The position numbers and the translations under genes were made by a program. The notes beneath the pieces are model-generated. The model saw only the letters and a program-made list of their open reading frames with translations. It made no database searches and had not been told where the DNA came from. From Borreliella valaisiana VS116 (GTDB lineage: Bacteria > Spirochaetota > Spirochaetia > Borreliales > Borreliaceae), in contig NC_012166.1 in assembly GCF_000170955.2 (NCBI RefSeq), positions 1 through 32,795 of the forward strand: 32,795 nucleotides of DNA, in the 5' to 3' direction. Positions 8,855 to 18,241 of this stretch are shown here, one piece after another. Numbering within the stretch: the stretch's first letter is position 1; the number at the start of each line of letters is the position of its first letter.

Positions 8855-9808
8855 ATGAAAATAAAAAATATGTACCACAAAATGGTATTTTTAACTATTT
8901 TAATTTTTATTTCGGCTTGTAACCAAGACAGTCAAAATAAAAAGGATAAAGATAAAGTATTGAACTATTCGGAAGGGGTTGATACTGTGTATTTACATTC
9001 AACCGCTAAGGTTGAGGTTGATTTTCATTCCGGATCACGGTTCTTGAACAGCATTGATTCTGCGCATCAAGCTCTTTACAAAGCTGATTTGTTAAGAAGT
9101 ACTAAATTTTTCAATTACGGAACAATAGAAGACATAAGATTTAAGAATGGTATTGCTTCAAAACCACCTTCTTATATTTACTATACAAATGCTCCCAATA
9201 AAAGTACATTTTTTACAATAAGATTGCTTATATCCAGTCCTCAGGGTAATAACTTGGGACAGCTAGAAATAGTAGTAAGAGCGTATGATCTTGCTCCTCA
9301 AGGATTCTTAGTATACAGAGTTAACCATCACGAACTAGACGACCGTGGCTTGCGTAGACGACGATATTATAGATTTTTTGATTCTACGATAGAAAACATT
9401 TACGGAGCGGAGACCAGCAGTATAAAACTAAAAAATATCAGTAAATACTTAGATAGTGAAATGAATAAAACTGTAGTGGATAATTCGGCTAGAATCTCTA
9501 AATTTGCAAATACAGTTCTTAGTGCATTGCAAATGGAGCCCGACAGTGCTTCAGAAATTATGAATCCCTATTTTGCAGAGGCTGTGTCCGCGGTAGTTTT
9601 TTTAACTCTTGCTCCCTTATTAGACTATAGAATTGAAGAAGCGGTTTTTCAGCTAGTTAGAACCGACCATTTTTCAAAAACATTGTCAATTAATTCTTAT
9701 TCAACAATGATGAAACAATGGGCAGGACTAAGTTACTGGGATTACATTGTACTCCATCCGGATGAAGATGTTAGACAACCTGGTAAACTGGCTATGCATC
9801 CCCAATGA
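8855..9808 (+). CDS. Surface lipoprotein, carboxy end truncated (copy A)
   Basis: The protein has 317 residues with a Borrelia lipoprotein signal: basic MKIK, a hydrophobic core, and lipobox ISAC with the lipidated cysteine at residue 22. The mature part begins with a Lys/Asp-rich tether and then a globular domain with the block FHSGSRFLNSIDSAH and an RRRRYYRFF basic patch. It may belong to a Borrelia plasmid lipoprotein family such as that of BBG01/BBK01, but I cannot confirm this. TGG in copy B is TGA here, which removes the last 11 residues. It is followed by a 14-bp-stem hairpin at 9876-9921. It is probably attached to the outer or inner membrane. Its function is unknown. Confidence 0.75.
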   Translation: MKIKNMYHKMVFLTILIFISACNQDSQNKKDKDKVLNYSEGVDTVYLHSTAKVEVDFHSGSRFLNSIDSAHQALYKADLLRSTKFFNYGTIEDIRFKNGIASKPPSYIYYTNAPNKSTFFTIRLLISSPQGNNLGQLEIVVRAYDLAPQGFLVYRVNHHELDDRGLRRRRYYRFFDSTIENIYGAETSSIKLKNISKYLDSEMNKTVVDNSARISKFANTVLSALQMEPDSASEIMNPYFAEAVSAVVFLTLAPLLDYRIEEAVFQLVRTDHFSKTLSINSYSTMMKQWAGLSYWDYIVLHPDEDVRQPGKLAMHPQ

Positions 9809-9875
9809 CCAATGTTTTATATGAATATAGTCAAGTATTAAATAATTACAATTAGTATATTGCTTTTGTAAAACG

Positions 9876-9921
9876 TTGAACAACTATTTTTAAATCAAAT
9901 ATTATAGAAATAGTTGTTCAA
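9876..9921. terminator. Hairpin after lipoprotein gene (copy A)
   Basis: TTGAACAACTATTT and AAATAGTTGTTCAA form a perfect 14-bp stem with an 18-base loop. It lies 68 bases after the gene and is conserved at 20716-20761. It lacks a clear T-run after it, so it may act as an RNA-stabilising stem rather than a true terminator. Confidence 0.55.
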
Positions 9922-9947
9922 AAACAATCAATTTAACTTATATTAAT

Positions 9948-11126
9948 GCTGAATAATTCCGAAATTACATTGAAGGAGTATTCAGCGCAAATTAGGGTAC
10001 TTTTTGAAGCAGTTTTCAAATAATTTAAAATACAAATTTGGGAGATGATGAAACATGGAGATGGGAAGCATTTTTGTTATAAGGTTATTTGGAGAGACAA
10101 ATTTTAAGATCTTATGAGAAAAAAAGAAACCCACGAAAAAGGGTTAGATAGTGAAGGGCTGTTAAAGCGTATAGCTTCTGGAAAGTTTTAATAGCGTAGA
10201 AAGAATCATTTGTACAGAATAAATAATCATTATAATAAGGGCTAAAATAAGGAATCATAAGAATAGTGTTGTTTATAAAAGGAAATGCAGAAAAGATTGG
10301 GATTTCTATGACCAAAATAATGTTATTAGAGATTTTTTTTAAATTCAAAATGCTAAAAAAAGTATCATTTTAAGATCTTAGTATTTTTCATAAAAAGATG
10401 ATATGAATAGTGGGATAAGCAAAAGTGATTTTAGGGAGAAAATTTAAAAATGGATAACCTTAAAGGTTTTTTGTTATATAACTTTTGAAAAGAAAAAATA
10501 ATAAGTTTCTATTAGAATTAATTATTTTTGATAGTATAAATAACATTTAATTCTTAAAATGAGCTTATTATTCACAATAAATCACTTTTTAAGCTTAATA
10601 ATTTGTTTTGTGTATTGAAATAAGCAAGGCATTCAAATATAACATTTAATGAATTAAAAGGAATAGTAATGTGCCACTATGAAATTTATTTCCAAATTTA
10701 TTAAATTCATAGATAAAGAATAATAAATATATGAGTCTTGGTAAGGCGCATAATTATGGACCAACCAACTTATATGAGATAGTAATAAATTAAGGACATT
10801 TATATGAATGAAAAAATAGAAAAGAATTATCTTTTAATTGAAAATAGTAGTTCACCTAATAAATTAGGGTAAAAATCTAGCAATATGTAATGATTTAACT
10901 AAAAATATGCAGAATGATCCACCTATAATTTCCATGAAATTTAGGTGGAGATGAATTTGTTAATAAATCATATACTTTTGCATAAAAAATTCTAAATTCC
11001 AAGTACTCATTAACTAAAGAAGATTTTAGCATTTTGCTTGGTGATTGTTCTTGAAAAGATTAATGAAGAGCTTAAAATTTTGGATAATAAAAAATAAAGG
11101 AAGACAAAACAATAACAAGGCAACCA
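9948..11126. other. Gene-poor decayed stretch (copy A)
   Basis: No intact gene is visible. A weak inverted repeat (GCTGAATAATTCC / GGAGTATTCAGC) is at 9948-9986, and short open pieces occur, such as a frame near 10100 containing EKGLDSEGLLKRIA and one at 10804 starting MNEKIEKNYLLIE. Two deletions distinguish copy B here: about 55 bases near 10274-10328, and 104 bases between 8-base TAATAAAT repeats at 10857 and 10961. Confidence 0.5.
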
Positions 11127-11240
11127 ATGCGAGGAATATCTGATATAGTTAATAATGAAAATAATTATGATGATTATAAAAAATTTATAAGACAAGCTTC
11201 TATAAATTCTGCAAAAACAGCAGTAAAATTAATAAAAAAG
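11127..11240 (+). pseudogene. MTAN (Pfs) carboxy-terminal fragment (copy A)
   Basis: The frame from ATG 11127 reads the end of methylthioadenosine/S-adenosylhomocysteine nucleosidase: the RGISDIV motif with the catalytic-loop Asp, then NNENNYDDYKKF and SINSAKTAVKLI. Everything amino-terminal to this is missing. MTAN cleaves adenine from MTA and SAH, and plasmid-borne remnants of it are known in Lyme Borrelia. The same fragment occurs in copy B, and a related one lies inverted at 26498-26800. Confidence 0.75.
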
Positions 11241-11306
11241 ATATTAAAGAAGATATTAACAATATTTCCTGTATTAATGAAGAATTTGGGTCAAGAAGCG
11301 AAATAA

Positions 11307-11957
11307 AAGAAGGAGAAGTTTGGGGGAGGACTAGCAGGAGGTGTTACATGGATAAAACCTAATAATTTAAGTGCTATAAAAGACAGATATAATAATTTAA
11401 TTGTAGATCTTAAAGAGCTTAAATATTCATATATTTTTTCGCCCATTCGACTTAAAACTCTTTCTTGGTCATTATTTGGTAGCAACACTTATCATATTAA
11501 TGATGATAACTATACAATAATGGGAATAAAGGTTCCAATAGCTAAAATAATAGCATTTGAGTCAACCAAAGAGTTTGAAAAAAGATATGAAGTTAAAAAT
11601 CTAAAGTTGATTTTTAAAGGTGTGAATTTTGATTTTTAGAAATATAGAACTGATGGTTTTGCTAAAATTACTTTGAAAGAAGTTTCAAAAGAGGATGGAT
11701 ATATTAATTCATATAATTTTGGGGTTTTTAATGATGCTTTAACAGATTTTTTTACTCTTTTTATAAAAAAGAGTAAATGTAATTATATGCTTGCCTATCT
11801 TACTATAATAGATAAGCAAACTAGTGAAAACAAAACCTATGAAATTGTATTAGATCTAAAGCTATTTAATGATGTTGTTAATCTAATATTTGACAAGTAT
11901 CCAGATTTATCAAAAGAAAAATTAAAGCTTCCTATTGATTTGATGAATAATAAATAG
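11307..11957 (+). pseudogene. Conserved Borrelia hypothetical with internal stop (copy B)
   Basis: The frame is open from 11307 (after TAA at 11304) to the stop at 11955-11957, except for a TAG at 11637-11639 that replaces the GAG of copy A. The extra 5' part encodes a Gly-rich stretch GGGLAGGVTW followed by LSAIKDRYNNLIVDLKEL. An upstream piece in another frame (NNISCINEEFG) suggests a further frameshift near 11320. The relic at 22919-23625 aligns with both parts, so the ancestral protein had well over 215 residues. A downstream ATG at 11673 could give a 94-residue product, but this is unlikely to be meaningful. The family is unknown. Confidence 0.65.
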
Positions 11958-12068
11958 CCTGGTGACATTTTTAATAAATAGATTTATTTTTAGAAAATAC
12001 TAGAAGAACTTTAAGAATCAAAATAAAAAATGACAAAGAAAATAAAATACTGTAGAAGTTAATGGTAT

Positions 12069-12194
12069 TGGGATGATTTAGAAAGATTAAAAAGTTATTT
12101 AAAAGAAATTAAAGGATAACTTGAAAATCCTAAAAAAGAAGAGATAACTTCTAAAGTTATAAAATGTGGGGTATTTAGCGTATATTATCTTTAA
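12069..12194 (+). pseudogene. Short decayed frame (copy B)
   Basis: This is the counterpart of 1226-1351, with the same internal TAA and the same stop. The rest of 11958-12430 holds no gene that I can see. Confidence 0.3.
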
Positions 12195-12432
12195 TAATAT
12201 TTAATTAATTTTTAATAAAAAAAATTCAAAAAAATATTATTAAAACATGTTATAAAAAATATACTTTTTAAAAAAATAAATTTCTAGTTAATTAATATAA
12301 AAAACTATAAAAACTATTCTTATAAATTACCAATAATTTTTACTAAATTATATTCTTTTACCCCCACATATGTAGCACAAAAAGAATTACAAAATGTCAC
12401 TAATATATGCTCTCTATAAATTCCCATACAGA

Positions 12433-12681
12433 CTACAAACTTTTTATTTTTAATATCTTTAGCTTTAAAAAACAAATAAAATTATACATTGCTGCATTTT
12501 TAAATCTATAAACAACACTGAAAAATGAAAATAAATCATTATAGACTGTTCTTGAGTAAGTATGGTCCTTGTGTTTTAATTCGGGTCGTTTTAAGGTAAA
12601 ATTAATTGATACCTTAGGTTTTAATGATTGATGAAAATCATATTTAAAAGTATTACCTAATATAGCAAAATTATTCCACAA
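12433..12681 (-). CDS. Hypothetical 82-residue protein (copy B)
   Basis: This is the copy B version of the minus-strand frame at 1582-1830, with the same TTG start and length and a few substitutions. It is divergent from pncA, and its upstream signal overlaps that gene's ribosome site. No motif is recognised. Confidence 0.3.
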   Translation of the reverse strand: MWNNFAILGNTFKYDFHQSLKPKVSINFTLKRPELKHKDHTYSRTVYNDLFSFFSVVYRFKNAAMYNFICFLKLKILKIKSL

Positions 12682-12708
12682 TTAAAATATCTCCCCAAGG
12701 AGGATTTT

Positions 12709-13329
12709 ATTTTTAAAATAACAGAAAATAGTGCACTTATTTTAATAGATATACAAAATGATTTCTTAGAATCGGGGGCTTTACCAGTACCTAATAGTAA
12801 CGAAATAATTCCCTTGATCAACCAACTTCAAAATTATTTCAAAAACATTCTTGCTACCAAGGATTGGCATTGTAAAAATCATGTAAGCTTTTTAAGCAAC
12901 GAAAACGGAGGCATTTGGCCCATACACTGTGTCAAAAATACTTGGGGATCAAAATTTCCTAACAGTCTAAATACAAAAAGAATAAAAAAAGTTTTTTTAA
13001 AAGGTAAAAGTCGATATTACGATAGTTATAGTGGCTTCTATGATAATTATATAAAAACTAAACAAACAGGCCTTCATTTTTATCTAAAAAAAAAATCAAT
13101 CAATACATTATTTATAGCGGGATTGGCATTAGATTTTTGTGTAAAAGAAACCATATTTGATGCAATTAACTTAGGATTTCAAGTTTGTCTAATACTAGAT
13201 GCCACAAAAAGCATAACAACCACTCCCGAATTAATAATTCAGGAACTTAAAAAGCTTAATATATTAACTTGTTTTTCTAAGGATATCTTCGAAAGCCAAA
13301 GTAAGCTTAATCCAAAAAAGATGACCTAA
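12709..13329 (+). CDS. pncA: Nicotinamidase with non-standard start codon (copy B)
   Basis: The 206-codon frame is uninterrupted and keeps the nicotinamidase residues: catalytic Asp14 in LILIDIQND, Lys98 in VFLKGKS and Cys144 in ALDFCVKE, with the metal pair Asp52/His54 in KDWH. PncA converts nicotinamide to nicotinic acid for NAD salvage; on lp25 it is required for growth in mammals. The frame has no ATG, GTG or TTG near its 5' end. AAGGAGG at 12697-12703 is five bases before an in-frame ATT (12709) and eight before TTT (12712), so initiation must use ATT or fail. An in-frame TTG at 12814 would remove the catalytic Asp. Copy A has the same 5' sequence but several lesions, so this is the only candidate for PncA activity in the window. 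Confidence 0.85.
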   Translation: MFKITENSALILIDIQNDFLESGALPVPNSNEIIPLINQLQNYFKNILATKDWHCKNHVSFLSNENGGIWPIHCVKNTWGSKFPNSLNTKRIKKVFLKGKSRYYDSYSGFYDNYIKTKQTGLHFYLKKKSINTLFIAGLALDFCVKETIFDAINLGFQVCLILDATKSITTTPELIIQELKKLNILTCFSKDIFESQSKLNPKKMT

Positions 13330-13367
13330 CAATATTTAAGCATTAAAAACAACTATTTACATAAAGA

Positions 13368-13379
13368 TTTTTATTTTTA
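13368..13379 (+). repeat. Hexanucleotide tandem repeat (TTTTTA)2
   Basis: This is the two-unit form of the four-unit repeat in copy A (2518-2541), in the leader of the PF57 gene. Confidence 0.8.
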
Positions 13380-13458
13380 TTGATAAACTTTACTTATCTA
13401 AAAATTTGCTTTATTATATAAGAATGTATAAAAACCAGCTGAAGTTGAGGAGGCAAAA

Positions 13459-14541
13459 GTGAAAGTTAATAAATACCCACAAACAAAAAGTAAATATCAA
13501 TACAAGCTTATTGCTTTAATTGCAACACTTGAATATGTCAACAAAACTAAAAAAAAATACTGCCAATCTGATATCCTTTATTGTTTTAATGGTAACCTAA
13601 AGCGCAACGGACAAAAAGAAGTTTCAATCAAAACGCTTCGAAACTACTTCTATACATTAGAAAAGCTTAACATTACTATTAATTACTACAGACATCTAGG
13701 TATTAATATGGGAACCGAAATCTACTATACTCTTAGACATTCTAAAAAAGACTGCTACAACATAATAAACCAATACTTCAGAGAGAAAAAGAAAGAAAGA
13801 TTCCAAAAGCGAGTTAATTCATACATTAAAATAAATTATAGTAAAAAGGACAGTGTAAAAAATGGGGAATGTTTTAATAATAAATATAATAAAGAAGAAA
13901 AAGAAGAAAATAAAAAAGAAGTACAAATCAATAAACTAAAACTAAAAAAATATTCGCAAAAATGTAATTTTGGTGAAGATATTTCTTCCTTCATTATAAA
14001 TCTTGGCTTAAGGAAAGAAGAATCCATAAGACTTTTCAAACTTATAAGCAAAGAAAAGTACTATTTCAAAAAAGAAACCAAAAATAATCCACAAAAGTCA
14101 TTAAAACATAAAAGAAAAAATTTAATTTCAACTCTAAGAAAAATAAAAATAAATTTGATAAACGAAGGTTACGACAAAGAAAAAATTAAACTACAAATAA
14201 AAAACATATATCAAAAATACAAAAATAAACCCCATTTCATATTGGAAAAAAATAAATATAAAGACCTTAGTAAAATTATAGAAAAAATAAAAGAAAATAC
14301 TAAAAAATTTGAAATTAAAAACAACAAAGATAATGTAAAAAATAACATTTACAGCATACTTTTAGATCAACTATATTGTAAAACCAACAAAATAAATTTG
14401 AAAGACAAAATTAAAGAATATTTAAATAAACAAAAAAACCTGGAATACAAAAAAATATTCAACAATCAGTACTATAATGAAATAACAAATCTAATAGAAC
14501 AACAAAATAATGAAAAAACAACTGTTTTAATTAAGAGTTAA
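13459..14541 (+). CDS. Plasmid replication/maintenance protein, PF57 family (copy B)
   Basis: This is the second copy of the probable replication initiator, 360 residues, with a GTG start after GAGGAGG. It differs from copy A by K2 for E2, T for K in the SIKTLRNYFY(T/K)LEKL block of the putative winged helix, and T for I near residue 226. The first gene of the second cassette, it has no visible lesion, so both copies could be made and could form mixed complexes. Confidence 0.85.
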   Translation: MKVNKYPQTKSKYQYKLIALIATLEYVNKTKKKYCQSDILYCFNGNLKRNGQKEVSIKTLRNYFYTLEKLNITINYYRHLGINMGTEIYYTLRHSKKDCYNIINQYFREKKKERFQKRVNSYIKINYSKKDSVKNGECFNNKYNKEEKEENKKEVQINKLKLKKYSQKCNFGEDISSFIINLGLRKEESIRLFKLISKEKYYFKKETKNNPQKSLKHKRKNLISTLRKIKINLINEGYDKEKIKLQIKNIYQKYKNKPHFILEKNKYKDLSKIIEKIKENTKKFEIKNNKDNVKNNIYSILLDQLYCKTNKINLKDKIKEYLNKQKNLEYKKIFNNQYYNEITNLIEQQNNEKTTVLIKS

Positions 14542-14543
14542 AG

Positions 14544-15107
14544 ATGAAAAGCGTATTAGAAAAACTTAGAAACAAAAAAAAAGAAATAATAGGAGAAAGC
14601 AGAAAACCAGAAATTTTCATTAAAAAAGAAATTCTCAGAGGAAGAACAATATATCATACTAAAATGCTGATGGATCTATATAGATTTGAAATAAACAAAT
14701 ATAAAAAAAACAAATTTTTAATTCTTTTTAGAGAATTGTTTAATCAAAAAAAGTTAGAAGGACTCAATTTATTCTCCACAAGGGAAAATGACAAATTTCT
14801 GGGAATTTCCTATGGGTACAGGAAACCCATAAAGAACATTATTACAAGATACAAATTAAATGGTACTGTAAAATCATATACATTCTCCAAAGTATATTAT
14901 ATAGAATTCAAATTTAAAAAAGGTAGTGTATTCTGTTATTTAAGGAGTCTTGCCAGACTAATAAAGAAAGAAAAGATAAATAAAAAATATTTTCAAACAT
15001 TTATCGATATGTTAAATAGATTAGAAAAAGAGGTATATGAATTCTATCAAAAAGAATTACCAAACGGAGGAATCATAAACAAATGGATGGAGAAAATACC
15101 AAAATAA
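14544..15107 (+). CDS. Plasmid maintenance protein, PF50/DUF226 family (copy B)
   Basis: The 187-residue protein is identical to that of copy A, with only silent changes in the DNA. It keeps the two-base gap to PF57 and the 25-base overlap with PF32. Complete protein identity while neighbours differ suggests either recent duplication or continued constraint. Confidence 0.85.
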   Translation: MKSVLEKLRNKKKEIIGESRKPEIFIKKEILRGRTIYHTKMLMDLYRFEINKYKKNKFLILFRELFNQKKLEGLNLFSTRENDKFLGISYGYRKPIKNIITRYKLNGTVKSYTFSKVYYIEFKFKKGSVFCYLRSLARLIKKEKINKKYFQTFIDMLNRLEKEVYEFYQKELPNGGIINKWMEKIPK

Positions 15108-15838
15108 TTGCCATTGGCTCAATTAAAGGAGGCGTCGGCAAAAGCACAAGTGCCATTATATTTTCAACACTCCTATCTGAAAAATATAAAGTTCTTTTGA
15201 TTGATGCTGATCCACAAGCATCAACCACCAGTTATTTTTCAGATCTTTTAGAAGAACAAGGGGTAGATGTTCCTAAAAAAAATATTTATGAAGTATTAAC
15301 AGATAAAAAAGATATAAATTCTTCTACCTTTAGGCTAAACAATAATTTATACATATTGCCCAGTTACATATATTTATACCTTTTTTACGATGACAACATT
15401 CCCTTTAAAGAAACAAGATTAAAAGACAATTTAAAACTATTAAAATATAAATACGATTATATAATAATAGACACTAGTCCTAGCTTAGGGATTATTTTAA
15501 CAAATGTACTAGTTGTAAGCCACTACATAATAATTCCAATGACTGCTCAAAAATGGTCAGTAGAAAGCTTGCAATTATTAGAATTTGCTCTAAGAAGATT
15601 AAAATTAAAAATACCGATTTTTCCAATGGTAACTAATTTTAAGAAAAATAATACTTATAAACACTTATTAGAGTTAATAAGTAAAGATGATAATTTTTTA
15701 GGACTCATTCATGAACGCGAAGACTTAAATAAAAGAATAGCAGAAAATGATACTTTTGATTTAAACAAAGATTACATAAAAGAATATGAAATTACACTTA
15801 AAAAATTTTTCCAGTTATCGGAAAAATTTTTAACTTAA
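15083..15838 (+). CDS. ParA-family partition ATPase, PF32 (copy B)
   Basis: The 251-residue protein has Walker A KGGVGKST, A' IDADPQAST and Walker B IIID all intact. It differs from copy A by P for S near residue 64, L for I in FLG(I/L)IH and D for A in EN(A/D)TF, all outside the ATP site. Two PF32 genes of the same type on one molecule would not be incompatible with each other, but could exclude any separate lp25-type plasmid. Confidence 0.93.
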   Translation: MDGENTKIIAIGSIKGGVGKSTSAIIFSTLLSEKYKVLLIDADPQASTTSYFSDLLEEQGVDVPKKNIYEVLTDKKDINSSTFRLNNNLYILPSYIYLYLFYDDNIPFKETRLKDNLKLLKYKYDYIIIDTSPSLGIILTNVLVVSHYIIIPMTAQKWSVESLQLLEFALRRLKLKIPIFPMVTNFKKNNTYKHLLELISKDDNFLGLIHEREDLNKRIAENDTFDLNKDYIKEYEITLKKFFQLSEKFLT

Positions 15839-15857
15839 TAACAAATAAGGAGATAAA

Positions 15858-16439
15858 ATGGGTGTAAAATTCAAATATATGAATATAAAAATAAAAGATC
15901 GAATCAATACTACAAAAAATCAAAGTAAAAACGAAATTAGTTTTAACGAAGATAAAATTGAACGATTTCTCTTTTTAAAAGAAAGATTAGCGATAAACTT
16001 CCAAAAAGAAATTCATAATAAAATAGAAACAATGAAGATACTGAAGGAAATTAAAGATAAAGAATATTATAAATTAGACGGATACCAAAATTTTGAAATG
16101 TTTACTAGGAATTATAAAATAGCAAAAAGTCAAGCTTACGAATATTTAAGAATAGCAAATGCAATAGAAGAAGGATTAGTAAAAGAAAAAGATATAATTG
16201 AAAACGGAATACAAAATTCTTTATTCCTTTTAAAGGATAAAGAAGGGATAAAAATTAAAAAATCCAACCGAAACTTTATTCGACCATTAAGATTTCAGCT
16301 TAAAACAGAAAATGCATACATATATTATAAGTCAAAGGCAAAATTTACTAGTTTTTTGTTAGAAAAATTACTTAAAGATAAAAAAGAATTGCTTAATGAA
16401 ATTATGAAAGAGTATAAGAAATATAGAAAATATAAGTGA
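15858..16439 (+). CDS. Plasmid partition-associated protein, PF49 family (copy B)
   Basis: The 193-residue protein, after AAGGAGAT, has substitutions against copy A at four sites (E/K near residue 25, M/I, F/L and E/K). The helix-turn-helix-like block is unchanged. The inverted repeat that follows in copy A is degraded here, so this protein may have to act on the copy A site. Confidence 0.85.
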   Translation: MGVKFKYMNIKIKDRINTTKNQSKNEISFNEDKIERFLFLKERLAINFQKEIHNKIETMKILKEIKDKEYYKLDGYQNFEMFTRNYKIAKSQAYEYLRIANAIEEGLVKEKDIIENGIQNSLFLLKDKEGIKIKKSNRNFIRPLRFQLKTENAYIYYKSKAKFTSFLLEKLLKDKKELLNEIMKEYKKYRKYK

Positions 16440-16455
16440 AATACATTTGTAAATC

Positions 16456-16581
16456 AAAGATTATAAAAACGTTAATTCGCCAAAATTTATCATTTTGTTA
16501 TACAAAAGTCTTGAGCATTGAAATATTTTCTAAAAGCATTTTTTGATTATCGTTAGGAGATATTATATACTTATAATTTTT
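16456..16581. repeat. Degenerate inverted repeat after cassette (copy B)
   Basis: The left arms AAAGATTATA and AACGTTAAT are kept, but the right arms read ATTATCGTT and TATAATTTTT instead of the exact complements found in copy A. Pairing is therefore weakened. The gap 16440-17711 otherwise holds only a decayed frame and hairpins. Confidence 0.55.
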
Positions 16582-16804
16582 TTAAAAGAAAACATTCTAC
16601 TTAATTATTATCCTGTATTATTTACCGAATGTGGATTTAAATATAAAAATAATAGACTTTCATTTTCTATTTTAAAATAATACCCAATATATTTTCTTTA
16701 TAGAAAAAATCTTTAACGAATTCAAATGCGATAAGGACTCTATTAATTTATTACTAAAATTTCTTTTTAATATTTAAAATTCTAAATCTATTAATAATGT
16801 AAAA

Positions 16805-16963
16805 AATCATTTTGAAAGCCTATAGGAAAAAAATCTATTTATTAACAAAGAATTTCAACAATTAGAAAAAATTCTAAAGGAAAGATTTTTAGAAAGAAAC
16901 AAAAGTATTAGAGGAATCAAAGCTAAATTAATAAGGTTATCTTCAGACATTTTGATTAGATGA
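16805..16963 (+). pseudogene. Decayed frame of unknown family (copy B)
   Basis: This is the counterpart of 5968-6126 with one fewer stop: GAA is kept where copy A has TAA. It ends at TGA 16961-16963. The visible piece NKEFQQLEKILKERFLERNK is helical and charged. The family is unknown. Confidence 0.35.
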
Positions 16964-17260
16964 TTCTTATTTAGTTTCTTAGCGATCTATATTTAAATCT
17001 AATTTATAAAAATTTGATATTACAAATTATAAAAAAATTATAATATCAAAGAAATTAATAAAGAATTAATTATATTGAAATAATTTTATTTTTTACTAAA
17101 TACCAATATAGATTGGAATGAAAAATTGAAACTACTTCGAAATATATCATTGATTAATTTAAATATTTTTTAAAGGTTTTACATTTATATATTTAAAAAT
17201 CCTTTCTACAAGATTTATAATAACTATTCTTTTATAATTTAATTATTAATATAAAATCAC

Positions 17261-17314
17261 ATAGGGCTTAACCATAAATATTCTTAATTTAAGAATATTT
17301 ATCTTAAGCCCTAT
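17261..17314. repeat. Long hairpin between cassette and BBE17-like gene (copy B)
   Basis: The stem is ATAGGGCTTAA / TTAAGCCCTAT with an inner ATAAATATTCTT / AAGAATATTTAT that is perfectly paired. Relative to copy A the inner stem is improved by one base change, which hints at constraint on structure. Confidence 0.7.
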
Positions 17315-17711
17315 AAAATAGACATCGACCAAAGTTAAGGATGCTTATAGTTAATAGCACCACTTGCTAATATTATACTTCATATATGTTGCTAAAATCA
17401 ATATATTATTTGAAAATAATATACTTTTTAAACCCAACAATTCTATTTTTGTATACAAAATTATCCACATCGAATTTTAAAATTAGCCTCTAGAGATAGA
17501 AGGGGGGAGATAGTTTATGATTTTTGCCATAATTGTATTATTGGTTACAATATAAATGTTTTTTTGTTAAAAAACATTTTGGTTGAGATAGCAAAATGGG
17601 TTTTGGTTTTATAAAATTATTAAAAGGTTATAATAATAATGAAAATATATAAAAATTCGATTTCTCTTTTTTAAATTTTTATCCTATTTATTTTTTCTTT
17701 AGAATAGTATA

Positions 17712-18229
17712 ATGATAAAAGGTATCAAAGTGATAATATTATCAATTTTGTTTTTATTAATTTCCAATGTGTTTATTTTTTCTAATGAAGAATCTGAAGA
17801 AGTTGTTATTATAAATGAAAGTAATAGATCTGATTTAGGTCTAATTCTTAAATCAAATACTAAATTTGGATCCTTTGTTTTAGAGAGCATTATCATGCGG
17901 GAAACATAGATTTACATTTTAACATACAAATTATAAATAGTTCAGAGATTCTACTTAAAAAGATATATATTAATGGGGTTTCTATGATGGAGTATCTAAC
18001 TAATACTTACTTTATTGATGGGATTAATCATTTTAATTTTGGCATGTATCTATTTTTTGAAGGTGAAAAAGTAAATATACTAAAAAAGTTGGCAGAAACA
18101 AATGGAATTGATGTATACATTGAATGTTTCGATGAGATAAATAATGAGAAAAAGGAATATTCTTTCAAGGTAAGTAGGGAAAACAGCATGCATTTTTATA
18201 GTGCATTTGATATGATTTTTCATCAATAG
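17712..18229 (+). pseudogene. BBE17-like protein, frameshifted (copy B)
   Basis: The sequence equals the 6876-7391 gene except for an extra GA dinucleotide near 17883-17887 (GAGAGC against GAGC). The frame then ends at 17909 after about 65 codons. The remaining part is otherwise undamaged and could be read from ATG 17984 as an 81-residue piece without a signal peptide. AG slippage could restore the frame. bptA follows intact. Confidence 0.88.
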
Positions 18230-18241
18230 GATGGATTATTA

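Larger units (their letters stand above)
562..11230 (+). repeat. lp25-like core, direct repeat copy A
   Basis: This segment is repeated in the same orientation at 11405-21900, with an offset of 10843 at the left falling to 10833 at the lipoprotein gene. Differences are scattered substitutions, short-run slippage and a few deletions. It carries pncA (dead), the PF57/PF50/PF32/PF49 cassette, a BBE17-like gene, bptA, a putative regulator, a lipoprotein and an MTAN fragment. The left edge truncates the first gene, which is longer in copy B. Confidence 0.93.

Noticed and set aside
11010..11195. Minus-strand frame with an Ile-rich stretch (also 21680-21865)
   Set aside because: It is the complement of the MTAN fragment; the poly-Ile comes from repeated AAT/GAT codons on the other strand.
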